A stretch of DNA of 64,000 nucleotides from Planctomycetota bacterium (GTDB lineage: Bacteria > Planctomycetota > Planctomycetia > Pirellulales > Pirellulaceae). Where the stretch lies: contig JAPLNM010000034.1 of assembly GCA_026692845.1 (NCBI GenBank), positions 1-64,000 of the forward strand, given 5' to 3'. Both the position numbers and the translations under genes were made by a program. Within the stretch, counting starts at the first letter, position 1; each line of letters opens with the position of its first letter. Below the pieces are notes generated by a model. It did not search any database. It saw nothing but the letters and a program-made list of their open reading frames with translations, and had not been told where the DNA came from. Shown piece after piece: positions 26,650 through 37,268 of this stretch.

Positions 26650-28617
26650 ATGAGCGACCGCATTGAATCCTCAAGTTCCGAACCGAATTTCCAGGGCCTT
26701 CGCGTCAGCGCCCTGGAGAGTCGACGCCGCGATGAATTCTCAAGGCTCATCGAGCGCTTTGGCGGAACACCCACCGTCAGCCCTTCGATGAGAGAGCTAC
26801 CGATCGACAAGAACAAAGAGGCTGTGGACTTCGCGTATCGAATCATGACCGGCGAAATCGGCCTGGTGATTTTCCTTACAGGCGTCGGGTTCAAACATTT
26901 TCTCTCAACGGTTGAAAAGCATGTCGATAGGCAACGGCTGCTTGATTCTCTATCCGATATCATCACCATCGCACGCGGACCGAAACCCGTGGCGGCCATG
27001 AGAGAAGTGGGACTTCAGGCTAGCTATCGAGCCCCCGAGCCGAACACATGGCGCGAAGTCCTCGAGTTAATCGACCAAAACATCCCCATTTCCAACGTCA
27101 CGATCGGACTTCAAGAATATGGCGTGACGAATCACTCGCTCATCGCTGGTCTAGAAGCACGCGGTGCGAACGTCGTGAGTGTGAAGGTATACCAGTGGGA
27201 TTTCCCGGAAGATACCGATCCGCTCAAAAGGAACATCGAATCGATCTGCCAGGGCAATCAGGATATCTTGATGTTCACCAGTGCTCACCAAGCAGTCAAC
27301 CTGCTTCGTATGGCCGATCAACTCGGCTGCGAGTCAAAGCTTCGAGAAGCACTCGATCGTTTGGTCATCGCATCGATCGGACCGACCACTTCGGAAATGT
27401 TGCAGCATTTAAACCTGCCCGTAGACATCGAGGCGAGTCCCAACAAGATGGGGCAACTGGTTCAACAAACATCTCAAAAGTGCCATCGGATTCTCAAGGC
27501 CAAACGGTTCACTGCAACGGTCTTGCCCTCGAGCCTCAGCGGCTCGGCCAAAGAAAAACTCGGAAGGCTAGGAGGGAGTTTGTCGCAAAGCCCGTTCCTC
27601 CAAGCCTGCTATCGCCAAGCCTCCGATGTCACGCCGATTTGGTTGATGCGTCAAGCAGGCCGGTACATGGCCGAATACCGTGCTGTGCGCGAGAAAGTAT
27701 CCTTTCTGGAACTGTGCAAAAACCCTAGTCTATGCGCCGAGGTCATGGTCACGGCCGTCGAGAAACTCGGAGTCGATGCAGCGATCATTTTCTCGGACCT
27801 TTTGCCAATCCTCGAACCGATGGGATTCGACCTAGAGTTTACCCACGGAGACGGACCGGTGATCCACAACCCGATACGTCAAGCCAAGGACATCGACCGT
27901 GTCGCGAGGCTCGAGTCGATCGATGCGCTGCGTTTTGTCACGCAAACCGTCGAGCACACCCGCAAAGCTCTGCCCGAGCGGATCCCGGTAATCGGATTCT
28001 CAGGATCCCCTTTTACACTAGCAAGTTACATGATCGAAGGTGGATCGTCTAGGAACTTTCTGCATACCAAGTCGTTGATGGCCAACGATCCGATCGCTTG
28101 GAATGTCCTGATGGAAAAGCTCGTGGATTCGATTTCGCTTTATCTGAACTCCCAGATCGTCGCCGGAGCGCAGGTCGTGCAGCTTTTCGATTCCTGGGCT
28201 GGTTGCCTGTCCCCGAACGATTACCGTACGCATATTCTACCGCACATGACGCGGTTGCTCGAGTCGATCATACCGAACGTGCCGGTGATCAATTTTGCGA
28301 CCGGAAACCCGATGCTCATTTCCTGCCTTCGAGGGGATTCCAGGACCGTCGTAGGGATCGATTGGCGAGTATCGCTCGATGTCGGATGGGACATGGCAGG
28401 TCCGGATAGGGCCGTCCAAGGCAACCTCGATCCGACGATACTTTTCGCAGGAATCGATACGATTCGTGCGCATGCGAAGGGCATATTGGATTTGGCTGCA
28501 GGGCGCCCAGGTCATATCTTTAACCTCGGGCACGGGATCCTTCCGGGTACCCCGGTCGACCACGTGATCGCATTGGTCGATATGGTCCATGAGATGACCG
28601 ATCGGCGAAATCAGTGA
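26650..28617 (+). CDS. hemDE: Uroporphyrinogen-III synthase fused to uroporphyrinogen decarboxylase (HemD-HemE)
   Basis: 655 residues from ATG 26650. Residues about 15-295 form a bilobed HemD: ALESRRRDEFSRLIERFGG, FLTGVGFKHFL, then MFTSAHQAVNLL and IASIGPTTSEML. HemE starts about residue 317 (YRQASDVTPIWLMRQAGRYM) and carries AAIIFSDLLPILEPMG with the catalytic Asp, GFSGSPFTLASYMIEGG, LFDSWAG and VGIDWRVS. The single polypeptide would close the tetrapyrrole ring and then decarboxylate uroporphyrinogen III to coproporphyrinogen III. HemE is full length (about 340 residues) and begins without its own start signal, so it is a true fusion in sequence. Its last 7 bases overlap the end of the converging copper ATPase gene. 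Confidence 0.92.
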   Translation: MSDRIESSSSEPNFQGLRVSALESRRRDEFSRLIERFGGTPTVSPSMRELPIDKNKEAVDFAYRIMTGEIGLVIFLTGVGFKHFLSTVEKHVDRQRLLDSLSDIITIARGPKPVAAMREVGLQASYRAPEPNTWREVLELIDQNIPISNVTIGLQEYGVTNHSLIAGLEARGANVVSVKVYQWDFPEDTDPLKRNIESICQGNQDILMFTSAHQAVNLLRMADQLGCESKLREALDRLVIASIGPTTSEMLQHLNLPVDIEASPNKMGQLVQQTSQKCHRILKAKRFTATVLPSSLSGSAKEKLGRLGGSLSQSPFLQACYRQASDVTPIWLMRQAGRYMAEYRAVREKVSFLELCKNPSLCAEVMVTAVEKLGVDAAIIFSDLLPILEPMGFDLEFTHGDGPVIHNPIRQAKDIDRVARLESIDALRFVTQTVEHTRKALPERIPVIGFSGSPFTLASYMIEGGSSRNFLHTKSLMANDPIAWNVLMEKLVDSISLYLNSQIVAGAQVVQLFDSWAGCLSPNDYRTHILPHMTRLLESIIPNVPVINFATGNPMLISCLRGDSRTVVGIDWRVSLDVGWDMAGPDRAVQGNLDPTILFAGIDTIRAHAKGILDLAAGRPGHIFNLGHGILPGTPVDHVIALVDMVHEMTDRRNQ

Positions 28618-30953
28618 CGGAAGCCTCGGTAGGCTCGAAGTCTTAGAGAGTTCCCGACGACCAGCAAGCTCGAGAGCCCCATGGCCAGCGCAGCGAGCAT
28701 TGGGGAAAAGGTCCAGTTGGTCCACGGAGAGAGCCATCCGGCAGCCAGTGGCAGAAGGATCAGGTTGTAGCCGAAGGCCCAGAAGAGATTTTGGTGGATG
28801 TTTCGCATGACGCTGCGGGCCAGTCCGATGGCCAGTGGAACCAAAGGCACAAAACCCGATGCAAGGACCACATCGGCGGTCGATACGGCGATCTGCGAGC
28901 CATTGCCCATTGCAATACCGACATCGGCGCTGGCCAAGGCCGGCGCGTCGTTGATGCCATCGCCAACGAAGGCAATCCGTTCTCCGAGGTCGCGGTACTG
29001 CTGGATCTTGTTCCCTTTTTCCTCGGGCGTTTGCTCAGCGTGCCATCGCTCGACATGCAGCGTTTGGGCGACGGTTCGAACGGCGGAGGTTTGATCACCC
29101 GAGAGGATCGTCGTCAGGAGACCAAGGGTACCAAGTTCCGCAATAGTCGACTCGCTCTGGGGCTTGAGAGGGTCTTGGACTCCCAGAGCGCCGAGAATTT
29201 CGCTCCCTTGAGCCAACCAACTGACACTCAAGGCTTTTTCGGACAAGGTGCGGTGGAGTTGATCCGACTGCGGGTTGGTCAAACCCTGTTGCTGCATCCA
29301 GGCATAGGACCCCAGAGCAAGCTCTCGCCGATCGCTGAGTTTGACTTGAATTCCTTTGCCCGGCACGGCTTGGCTCTCGATGACAAATCCCTGGGGTCGA
29401 AGCTCCTTGGTCGCCTCTCGGATCGCGATAGAAATAGGGTGGTTCGATGATTTGGCCGTCATCCCGGCGAGTCGAAGAATCTCGGTTTCGTTGTGGATAT
29501 TTGTCGAATTCGCGATTGGCCATACCCCCGAGAGGATCGGAAGCCCAAGGGTAAGCGTACCGGTTTTATCGAAGATCACCGAGTCGACTTGGGCGAGCTT
29601 TTGGATCGCTTCATGGGATCGAAATAGGATTCCAAGCTCGGCGGCTCGACCGCTTCCGACCATCATGCTCATGGGCGAGGCAAGGCCCAGTGCGCATGGG
29701 CAAGCGACGACCAAGACGGCCACCGAGTGCAGAAGTGCTTTTTCAAATGCCGATTCCGAGCTGAGTGCCCACCAGCCGATCGCCGTTGCAATGGCCATGA
29801 GCAGCACTGCCGGAGCGAATATTCGAATGATGCGATCCAGGGTGGTTTGGATCGGAGGCTTTTTGGATTGGGCATTGACGACCATCGCCATCATGCGCGA
29901 CAAAAAGGTGTCTTTTCCGATGGCAGTAACACGAATCGTCAGGGGTCCGTTGCCGTTGACCGTACCACCGATGACGCGGTCGCCGATCGTTTTTTCCTTG
30001 GGGATCGGTTCGCCGGTAACCATTCCTTCTTGAATGAAACTGTTTCCCTTTTCAATCACACCATCGAGCGGGATGGCTTGTCCCTCGTAGACAACGAGTC
30101 GATCCCCTAAAGAGATCTCCGAGATAGCGACTCGCAGGGTTTGTTCGCCAAGGATTCGTTCGGCTTGCTGAGGCTGCAATTTGGCCAACCCGTATAAAGA
30201 CTCCCTTGTCGATCGCTTGGATCGGGCTTCTAGGTACTTGCCCAAGAGCACCAAGCAGATTACGACCGCAGAGGATTCGAAATAGACATGTTGTTGGTGG
30301 CCACCGAGCCAGTTGGGAAAAAAGGTGACTAGGGAGCTGACCGAGTAGGCCGCTGTGGTTCCCATGACCACTAGGACGTTCATGTCGGGCGAAAGGTCTT
30401 TTAGGCTATGGTATGCATTGCGATAGAATCGCCGTCCAGAGACGAACTGAACGACGCTTGCCAATGCCCACAGCACCCAGTTCCATTGCTCCATGGTCAT
30501 CAGTCGCATCATCGGCTCTGTGAGTCCGCTCCAGAGCATCGGGAGCATCGAGATCAGAAAGACTGGGGTGGCAAAGAGCAACGAGATCCAGAAATCGCGT
30601 TCCAAGGCCAACGACTCTGGGTCGCCGGATGATCCATCGGTGAGGCTCAAGCTAGGTTCGATTGCGGTCGGATCGTCCGGAGTGGTCGGATCGCCAGGAG
30701 GGGTCGATGGCTGGAGGCGTTTGGCGGCGTAGCCGGAATTTTCGATGGATTCCCGGATTTGGTCGATTGTCGCAGCGGCTGTTTGAGGTGATTTCGGATC
30801 GAATTGGACGCTGGCCCGTTCGGTGGCCAGATTGACAGACGCTTGGGCAACCTCAGGGATTTTCAGAATAGCGCGTTCAACGCGTCCGACACAAGCGGCG
30901 CAGGTCATACCTCGAACCTGGAATTCGACGGTTCTAGGCGGGGTTTCGACCAT
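28611..30953 (-). CDS. copA: Copper-translocating P1B-type ATPase
   Basis: 780 residues. One N-terminal metal-binding HMA domain (GMTCAACVGR, Cys18 and Cys21) is followed by eight predicted helices with the transport motif CPC (VACPCALGLASP), phosphorylation site DKTGTLT, HP motif SNHPIS and hinge VGDGINDAPAL. The CPC signature and single CxxC domain fit Cu(I) export from the cytoplasm. I used ATG 30953; a TTG five codons earlier is possible. I see no obvious CueR-type operator in the spacer towards the divergent peptidase gene. It converges with hemDE, and their 3' ends overlap by 7 bases. Confidence 0.93.
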   Translation of the reverse strand: MVETPPRTVEFQVRGMTCAACVGRVERAILKIPEVAQASVNLATERASVQFDPKSPQTAAATIDQIRESIENSGYAAKRLQPSTPPGDPTTPDDPTAIEPSLSLTDGSSGDPESLALERDFWISLLFATPVFLISMLPMLWSGLTEPMMRLMTMEQWNWVLWALASVVQFVSGRRFYRNAYHSLKDLSPDMNVLVVMGTTAAYSVSSLVTFFPNWLGGHQQHVYFESSAVVICLVLLGKYLEARSKRSTRESLYGLAKLQPQQAERILGEQTLRVAISEISLGDRLVVYEGQAIPLDGVIEKGNSFIQEGMVTGEPIPKEKTIGDRVIGGTVNGNGPLTIRVTAIGKDTFLSRMMAMVVNAQSKKPPIQTTLDRIIRIFAPAVLLMAIATAIGWWALSSESAFEKALLHSVAVLVVACPCALGLASPMSMMVGSGRAAELGILFRSHEAIQKLAQVDSVIFDKTGTLTLGLPILSGVWPIANSTNIHNETEILRLAGMTAKSSNHPISIAIREATKELRPQGFVIESQAVPGKGIQVKLSDRRELALGSYAWMQQQGLTNPQSDQLHRTLSEKALSVSWLAQGSEILGALGVQDPLKPQSESTIAELGTLGLLTTILSGDQTSAVRTVAQTLHVERWHAEQTPEEKGNKIQQYRDLGERIAFVGDGINDAPALASADVGIAMGNGSQIAVSTADVVLASGFVPLVPLAIGLARSVMRNIHQNLFWAFGYNLILLPLAAGWLSPWTNWTFSPMLAALAMGLSSLLVVGNSLRLRAYRGFRH

Positions 30954-31084
30954 CAGGAGCGATTCCAAAGGTTGGGGGCTTGAGCTTGCGTGGTCCGGGT
31001 GTCTCTATTAGCTTAGCGGAACTCTCTCAGTGCGTCGGGCGCAAAACCCTAGTTTAATCTTGGAACGAAATCGAAGAGGATCTC

Positions 31085-32770
31085 ATGCATCGTCCGTTTT
31101 GGAAACGAATCTTTGCGACTTTTTCCGCTGGTTGTGCTTTGGTTGGTTCGGCCCTCGGACAGGGTGTCGAGGATGTGCAAAAGAGGGTATCGGAATCGAC
31201 GCTCCGGGCGCATATTCGGTTCCTTTCGGATGACCTGTTGGAGGGTCGTGGGCCGGCGACGCAAGGCGATGCGTTGACGCAGTTGTATATGGAGACAGAG
31301 TTTCAAGCCAACGGCCTGGAGATCGCACCCGCGGTGGGTTCGTACCGTCAGGTTTTTCCGATGTTGGGATTGAGCAGCGAACCGGAAAAACGATGGCAAT
31401 TTAAAACCCCCAAGGGGGAATCGGTTTCATTCGATTACTTCAAGGATTTCATCGCCGTAGCGGGAAAGCCCGAAGCGAGCATTGCGATCCAAAATGCCGA
31501 GCTGGTGTTTGTAGGGTTTGGGATCCAGGCGCCAGAGTTCCAATGGGACGACTACAAGGGGGTCGATCTCAAGGGCAAGATACTTGTGATGATGAACAAC
31601 GATCCGGAGGGGGATCCGGACCTATTTGCTGGATCCAAGCGGCTTTACTATGGGCGATGGGATTACAAGTACGAGAGTGCAGCTCGGCAAGGGGCTGCCG
31701 GAGCGATCATCATCCACACCGACGCTTCGGCGGGTTATCCCTTCAGCGTCATCCAAACATCTTGGACCGGCGAGGAGTTTGAGCTAAGGGATTCCTCCGG
31801 TCCGAGGATGGACATGAAGGGATGGATGACCGAGTCGGCGACGCGAGAGTTATTTCTAAGTGGAGGGTTGGATTTGGACCAGCTGCGTCTCAAGGCGCAG
31901 GACAGGGAATTCAAACCGGTACCACTGGGTCTTCGACTTTCGACCAGCATTGGATGCGTTGCACGGGAGCGGGTTACTGCCAATGTGCTCGGTGTACTTC
32001 CTGGTAGCGATCCAAAGTTATCGGATCAGTACGTCATCTTCATGGCGCACCATGACCACATCGGCATGTCCGCCGAACGCGATGCCAACGGCGATAACAT
32101 TTACAATGGAGCGATCGACAATGCTTCGGGAGCGGCAGCTTTGCTGACGATCTTGCGAGCGATCCGTGAGTCTGGCTATCGACCCAAGCGATCTTTGTTG
32201 TTTGCAGCCGTGGGAGCCGAGGAGCAGGGACTCCTGGGCTCGAAGTATCTTGCGGAGAATCCGCCTATCCCTAATGGCAAGCTTTCGGCGTTGATCAATA
32301 TCGACGGAATCAATTTCCTCGGTCCGACCCGAGATGTGCAGGTGATCGGATTGGGTAAAAGCTCACTGGATCAACTGGTGCAAAGTGCGGCGAGCAAGCA
32401 AGGCCGCACGGTCGTCGGTGATTTGGAGCCCAGCAAAGGTTATTACTATCGCTCGGATCAGTTTTCGCTGGCCAAGGTTGGAGTGCCTGCAGTCTACTTG
32501 CACAGTGGCCATGCGGTCCGCAACCAGCCTGAGGGTTGGGGAAAGAAGCAATTGCAGGCTTGGACAGATAAACACTATCACCAACGTTCGGACCAATACG
32601 ACCCTAGCTGGGAACTAAGCGGTGCGATCGAGGACATCCAGTTGTTGACCGAAGTTGGCTTAGGCGCAGCCGATGCGCCTGAGATGCAATCCTGGACCTC
32701 TGGGGATGAATTCGAGTTAGCGCGCAAGCAGGCCATTGAGCAGGCGTTGAAGGCTGCCGTTGAGCGTTAG
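31085..32770 (+). CDS. Secreted M28-family zinc aminopeptidase-like protein
   Basis: 561 residues with a signal peptide ([10 protein letters not shown], about residues 17-27). The M28 metal ligands are in place: His in [10 protein letters not shown], Asp in [13 protein letters not shown], the Glu-Glu pair in [11 protein letters not shown], Asp in [10 protein letters not shown] and His in YLHSGHA. Between the N-terminal part and the catalytic core lies a PA-like insertion (roughly residues 130-290, with [12 protein letters not shown]). It probably hydrolyses peptides or amino-acid amides in the periplasm. ATG is preceded by GAGGA. The stop overlaps the convergent regulator gene by 3-4 bases. 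Confidence 0.9.
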   Translation: MHRPFWKRIFATFSAGCALVGSALGQGVEDVQKRVSESTLRAHIRFLSDDLLEGRGPATQGDALTQLYMETEFQANGLEIAPAVGSYRQVFPMLGLSSEPEKRWQFKTPKGESVSFDYFKDFIAVAGKPEASIAIQNAELVFVGFGIQAPEFQWDDYKGVDLKGKILVMMNNDPEGDPDLFAGSKRLYYGRWDYKYESAARQGAAGAIIIHTDASAGYPFSVIQTSWTGEEFELRDSSGPRMDMKGWMTESATRELFLSGGLDLDQLRLKAQDREFKPVPLGLRLSTSIGCVARERVTANVLGVLPGSDPKLSDQYVIFMAHHDHIGMSAERDANGDNIYNGAIDNASGAAALLTILRAIRESGYRPKRSLLFAAVGAEEQGLLGSKYLAENPPIPNGKLSALINIDGINFLGPTRDVQVIGLGKSSLDQLVQSAASKQGRTVVGDLEPSKGYYYRSDQFSLAKVGVPAVYLHSGHAVRNQPEGWGKKQLQAWTDKHYHQRSDQYDPSWELSGAIEDIQLLTEVGLGAADAPEMQSWTSGDEFELARKQAIEQALKAAVER

Positions 32771-34884
32771 GAGCCTTCTTGCAAGCGTTTGAGTTTTCGA
32801 TCGAGCGTCGAACGCTCGATCCCTAGAATGGTTGCCGCCCGGTTTTTTTGGCCTTGGGTGTACTGGAGTGTCTGCGAGATATGTTCAAGTTCGACTTGTT
32901 CGAGCGTAAGTTCCCGATAGGGTTCGGCAACTGTTAAGGCAGAGGGTCGAATCGATTCGACGCCGGGTATTTGGAGGTTAGACAGGGCCAAGTCCTCTGG
33001 TTCAGCCACATCGCCGGTGGCAAGAACATGGGCTCGTTCGACGCAGTTCTTGAGTTCGCGAACGTTCCCTGGCCAATGATAAGCGAGCATGGCTGCACGG
33101 GATCGTTCTGAAAAAACCGTGGGACCGTATCCAGAGTTGCTCTTGAATTGTTTCAAGAAAAACTCAGCCAGCCGCAGCACGTCTGAGAGCCGATCACGGA
33201 GCGGTGGGATACGCAGTTCGATGACGCGCAATCGGAAGTACAGGTCCGAGCGAAATCGGCCTTCTTGGACGGCTTGCTCAAGGTCGCGATTCGTCGCCGC
33301 GACGATCCGAACATTGGTCCGTATGGGCTTATTGCTCCCTAGCCGTTCAAAGGGATGGCCCTCGAGAACGCGCAGGAACTTCGATTGGATTTCCATACTC
33401 ATCTCGCCGAGTTCGTCCAGGAGCATCGTGCCGGTGTCGGCCAATTCGAACTTACCGATTTTTCGATCGGTCGCACCGGTGAAGGCACCCTTTTCGTGAC
33501 CGAACAGTTCGCTTTCCAAAAGCGTCGGCGAGAGGGCCGCGCAGTTGATGGTGACAAAAGGCCCGGAGACTCGAGGGCTGTTCTCGTGAATGGCCCGAGC
33601 GACGAGTTCCTTGCCTGTTCCGCTCTCGCCGCGAATCAACACAGTGGCTTGCGTTGGGGCCACCCGGCGGACTTGCTCGCGGAGTACTTTCATTCCTTGA
33701 GAATCCCCTATCCAATCCCCATGCCCTAACCTCTGTTCGAGTTGTTCGAGTCGAGAGCTGGTCGATTGAAGCTTGGATTGGAGTGTTTGCTGCCTCGAAA
33801 GATTCGCGATCGACACCGAGAGGACTTCGGCGATGGCCAAGGCGACTTCGAGATCCTCCGGGGAAAGGTCTGTTCGGCCGATCCGAGAGTACATATGCAG
33901 GACACCGAAGAGCGATCCTTCGACTTGGATCGGAGCGGCGATCAGGGAGGTCGTTGTAAGGACGTGGCTGCCACTTTGTTCGGGGTTAGCGATAAAGGTT
34001 GGATCGGAGGTCACATTGCGGGCTAGGATGGCCGAGGGGTCTCGGATAAGGTTTTGAACGAGCGTATCGGAGATGGGGTGGTAGGCTTTTCCGGCGATTT
34101 CTTGAGCTGCCAAGACCGTTAGAATTGGGACATCGGAATCCTTCAATTTCGTCCGCGTTTGTTTAGACTCTTTGGTGCTCCAGTCGAGCTTGATCACCCC
34201 TCCGGCTTGGCATCCGGTAATCGCCAGGAGTTTCCGCAGGGCCAGTTCGCAGGCTTCGCAGATCGATGACGATTTAGAGAGCTCGAAGGCCAATGGCAAA
34301 ACCTCGATGGCCGCTGCGCTAGCCCAGAGTTCGGAGGATGTCGCCTCTCGGGGAATTGCCGAATGTCGGGACGATTCTGTTTGGATCGGTGATGAGGTTT
34401 TACCGGGATCATTTTTACCGGGATCAGGAGATCGGGGTTCGATCTCTTGCGACTCCAGCATCGATGCTTTGGCCCGTCGCTGGATGATCGATGGTGGTAG
34501 ATCCGACTGGGTCTGGGAGCCTGGAGAATCATCAGCACCCTCAGAATCGTTAGCCGGGGGGACGTAGTCGCTCAGAGAATGGACAAAAGTCATCCGGCAT
34601 GATGCGACCGTTATTTGATTTCCTGGGGAAAGGACCCTGGGAGCGTCGATCTTGGAACCGTCGACAAGGGTGCCGTTTCGGGACCCGAGATCCCTAAGTA
34701 TCCAGTCGCCGTCTTTGTAAATGATTTCGGCATGGCGACGGCTGGCACGTTCGTCGGCCACTGAGATTTCGTTGGAAGAAGCCCTTCCGACGACCAAGGA
34801 CTGGTCGTTTTCCAGGCGGAAAACATCGGTCCAACGGTTTCCTTGGCGGATAATTAGGTAGGCGGGTTGTTTGATTGGTTGCAT
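32767..34884 (-). CDS. Sigma54-dependent activator with FHA and GAF domains
   Basis: 705 residues from ATG 34884 (an upstream ATG at 34941 adds 19 atypical residues). An FHA domain occupies about 6-100 ([31 protein letters not shown]), so it should bind a phosphothreonine partner. A disordered linker is followed by a GAF domain (about 200-360). The AAA+ domain has Walker [14 protein letters not shown], the sigma54-contacting GAFTGA, and a Walker B-like [11 protein letters not shown]. The C-terminal Fis-type helix-turn-helix ends [11 protein letters not shown]. It likely activates sigma54 promoters in answer to a phospho-signal rather than a response-regulator phosphorelay. It is divergent from the DUF1598 gene; no target promoter was found. 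Confidence 0.92.
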   Translation of the reverse strand: MQPIKQPAYLIIRQGNRWTDVFRLENDQSLVVGRASSNEISVADERASRRHAEIIYKDGDWILRDLGSRNGTLVDGSKIDAPRVLSPGNQITVASCRMTFVHSLSDYVPPANDSEGADDSPGSQTQSDLPPSIIQRRAKASMLESQEIEPRSPDPGKNDPGKTSSPIQTESSRHSAIPREATSSELWASAAAIEVLPLAFELSKSSSICEACELALRKLLAITGCQAGGVIKLDWSTKESKQTRTKLKDSDVPILTVLAAQEIAGKAYHPISDTLVQNLIRDPSAILARNVTSDPTFIANPEQSGSHVLTTTSLIAAPIQVEGSLFGVLHMYSRIGRTDLSPEDLEVALAIAEVLSVSIANLSRQQTLQSKLQSTSSRLEQLEQRLGHGDWIGDSQGMKVLREQVRRVAPTQATVLIRGESGTGKELVARAIHENSPRVSGPFVTINCAALSPTLLESELFGHEKGAFTGATDRKIGKFELADTGTMLLDELGEMSMEIQSKFLRVLEGHPFERLGSNKPIRTNVRIVAATNRDLEQAVQEGRFRSDLYFRLRVIELRIPPLRDRLSDVLRLAEFFLKQFKSNSGYGPTVFSERSRAAMLAYHWPGNVRELKNCVERAHVLATGDVAEPEDLALSNLQIPGVESIRPSALTVAEPYRELTLEQVELEHISQTLQYTQGQKNRAATILGIERSTLDRKLKRLQEGS

Positions 34885-34978
34885 CGCGCAAAGGCTGAAA
34901 TAAACTAATAGGGAGCGGTTTGGGTTATCCCCCGTGTCCATCGTAGCACAATTTTTGGTGTTTTAACGGAGTACGATC

Positions 34979-36358
34979 ATGCGTTTTAGATTGTCGGGAC
35001 TTGTTCAATCGTGGTTACCACGGTCATTAGCCATCGTCATGGCTACATGCTCCGTTTCGTTCGAGAACGCGACTGCCCAGTTTGGAAACGGCTTTGGGAA
35101 CCGAGCCGTCGGTGGGGTCATGATCGACTCCGATGGCGTACTGAGGAACGCAACGGCTGAAGACCAAAGCAGAAACCTTGCTCAACTCCGCTCAACCATG
35201 CAGGGTGCACAAGGGGATCTTGCTAAGGCGACGGATCTTCGACTGATCTCTCTGAAAGGTATCCAGCAAATCGCGTTGGACGCTCAGAAGCAGGGTAAGT
35301 CCATTCCCGAAGACGTTTACTGTTTGGGTGGCCTGACACGGATCGATTATGTGTTTGTCTACCCTGAGCAGAATGATATTGTGATCGCTGGACCAGCCGA
35401 ACCCTGGGCCATTGGACCACAGGGTTCAATCGTTGGAAAGAATACTGGAAGCCCAGTTGTCAACTTCGATGATTTAGCAACGGCGTTTCGGTATGTAGAT
35501 CAAGCTCGCAATGGTGGTCTGTCGGTTTCGATCGATCCGACCGAGCAAGGCTACCGGCAATTCAACCAGGCCTTACGAAACCTTGGCGGAAACGTCAATC
35601 CATCGGAAGTCGCGCCGGCATTGGCTCGCGCGTTTGGTCCACAGCAAGTGACCCTTTCGGGACTCCCTGCAGACAGCCACATGGCACGCGTGATCCTGGC
35701 GGCTGACTACCGGATGAAACTTTATGGGATGAATCTGGCCAAGCCGCCTGTGGCTGGTTTGCCAAGTTACATGGAGATGGTTCAGAATCGATCGAACGCG
35801 TCTACTCAGCTTCAATCCCGCTGGTGGATGGCCTGTGACTACGATGCGATCACCCACAGCAAAGATCGCTTGGCATGGAAGATCGCCGGACAGAGAATCA
35901 AGACCATGACCGAGACAGAAGCTTTCGACAATGCAGGTCAGCGCAAGCAGACCGGCAAAGCCGATCCTGTTGCTAAGAAGTGGGCGGATAACTTCACCAA
36001 GAAAATCGGCGAGTTGGCCATCAAAGATCCTGTATTCGGCGAACTGCGAAACGTCATGGATCTGTGCCTTGTCGCCGCTTTGATCGAATCGCAAAACCTT
36101 CAATCGCTAGCAGCATGCGACTTGTCAAACATCCTTGGAAATCGTGGCCAAATCGAAACGATCAAGCTCGATGTCGCCAAATCACTCGATCCCCAAATCA
36201 GCTTCCTGCAAACGGCCCAAGGCCTCTTGGTCTCGGCTAGCGGTGGGGTCATGATCGAGTCCTGGCACTATGCCACGCAAGTACAAGAGAATGCTTCGGT
36301 TGCTGAGGCGAAGGCGTCGGTTGCCAAATTGGAGAACGGCAAAGTCTGGTACCAGTAG
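34979..36358 (+). CDS. Secreted DUF1598 protein (planctomycete-specific)
   Basis: 459 residues with a signal peptide (LAIVMATCSVSFENATAQ, cleavage near residue 34). The rest matches the DUF1598 pattern familiar from planctomycetes: GGVMIDSDGVLRN, LRLISLKGIQ, GLTRIDYVFVYPEQNDIVIAGPAE and ARNGGLSVSIDPTEQG. The function is unknown. A central segment (AGLPSYMEMVQNRSN) is also conserved-looking. The gene is divergent from the FHA regulator, only about 95 bases apart, so the regulator is a plausible local controller. It ends with an intrinsic terminator. Confidence 0.88.
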   Translation: MRFRLSGLVQSWLPRSLAIVMATCSVSFENATAQFGNGFGNRAVGGVMIDSDGVLRNATAEDQSRNLAQLRSTMQGAQGDLAKATDLRLISLKGIQQIALDAQKQGKSIPEDVYCLGGLTRIDYVFVYPEQNDIVIAGPAEPWAIGPQGSIVGKNTGSPVVNFDDLATAFRYVDQARNGGLSVSIDPTEQGYRQFNQALRNLGGNVNPSEVAPALARAFGPQQVTLSGLPADSHMARVILAADYRMKLYGMNLAKPPVAGLPSYMEMVQNRSNASTQLQSRWWMACDYDAITHSKDRLAWKIAGQRIKTMTETEAFDNAGQRKQTGKADPVAKKWADNFTKKIGELAIKDPVFGELRNVMDLCLVAALIESQNLQSLAACDLSNILGNRGQIETIKLDVAKSLDPQISFLQTAQGLLVSASGGVMIESWHYATQVQENASVAEAKASVAKLENGKVWYQ

Positions 36359-36408
36359 ATATCCGACCCCTTGGGGTTGGAGTAGCCGATTCGAAAACCG
36401 ACTCGATG

Positions 36409-36453
36409 AAAAAGCTCCTGGCAAAGGGAAGAGTTTGCTAGGGGCTTTTTTCT
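36409..36453 (+). terminator. Intrinsic terminator of the DUF1598 gene
   Basis: Arms AAAAAGCTCCTGGCAAA (36409-36425) and TTTGCTAGGGGCTTTTT (36434-36450) pair at about 15 of 17 positions, then TCTTTT. It also falls just beyond the lipoprotein gene's 3' end (stop at 36464), so both converging genes may use it. Confidence 0.7.
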
Positions 36454-36463
36454 TTTAAAGAGG

Positions 36464-36997
36464 CTATCGTTGTTCTTCAGGAGCAAGCTCATCCTCATTG
36501 AACAATAGACTAGATGCTCCTCGCGGTCGCGAACGCTTGGCCATCTCGGTAGCTTCTACCAACGCGATCTCGACATCGCGAATCTTAGAGGACAACTCTC
36601 TCGCAGTATCTGGATTCGTATCTCTCGAAGCATCAACCCACGCGGATAGGAGGTTTTTATGATCTTGCTCCAAGCTCTTGGCTAATTTGACCGCCTGCGC
36701 ATATAGCGTTGGACTGGGAACATGAGGCCGAAAAGAATCGAGTTGTCCATCGACATAAAGGTTTTGCTCTAAGAGTTCTGAATCCGCGCCCATAGCCAAG
36801 TCCGCTCGATGAAGACTTCTGCTAGCCAAGGAATCGATCATGTCCTTACGAGCTCTATCTGATCTTTGAATCAAGCGATCTTTGGTTTCCAATCCTTGAA
36901 GATATTCTCGGGATTCCTGCCGACAGCCCCCGACGCAAGGCATCGCCAAAAGGGCTGCTATCAAAAACCGAGGGGAAATCCTCTTGATTTTATTCAT
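36464..36997 (-). CDS. Small lipoprotein of unknown function
   Basis: 177 residues beginning MNKIKRISPRFLIAALLAMP, followed by CVGGC with lipobox Cys25. The mature part is mostly helical with many Glu, Lys and Arg; no domain is recognised. The base composition here, and in the 270-base spacer upstream, is clearly more AT-rich than the neighbourhood, and the N-terminal Lys/Ile content is unusual for this genome. That hints at a different origin. It is convergent with the DUF1598 gene. Coding status is supported by the clear lipoprotein signal. Confidence 0.7.
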   Translation of the reverse strand: MNKIKRISPRFLIAALLAMPCVGGCRQESREYLQGLETKDRLIQRSDRARKDMIDSLASRSLHRADLAMGADSELLEQNLYVDGQLDSFRPHVPSPTLYAQAVKLAKSLEQDHKNLLSAWVDASRDTNPDTARELSSKIRDVEIALVEATEMAKRSRPRGASSLLFNEDELAPEEQR

Positions 36998-37268
36998 TAT
37001 CTCTCTAAGCCTTAAGCATGGATCTTCCGGGGTGGATTCTCTGTCGACCTATCTCAAGAAGAAATACTTCTACGCAGGGATTCTATGCAAAGGTTCGAAT
37101 TGGTCTACGGGGAATCGTCCGGAATTGGTCGATTTTTAACTCTATTTGGCTTCACATCAAGCACAACAAATCTCAAAGAAAGTTCGAAAAATCTGAAGAA
37201 AGCAGATCGGAAATTCCACAAATGCGGGTATTGGTGCTTGTGAGACCCTTAGAAACAAACTGGCTTAT
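36998..37268. other. AT-rich intergenic spacer
   Basis: No supported gene or RNA. The only ORF (37018-37272) is basic and featureless, and I do not count it. GAATTGGTC occurs twice about 30 bases apart (near 37097). The spacer is noticeably more AT-rich than the surrounding coding DNA. Confidence 0.4.
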
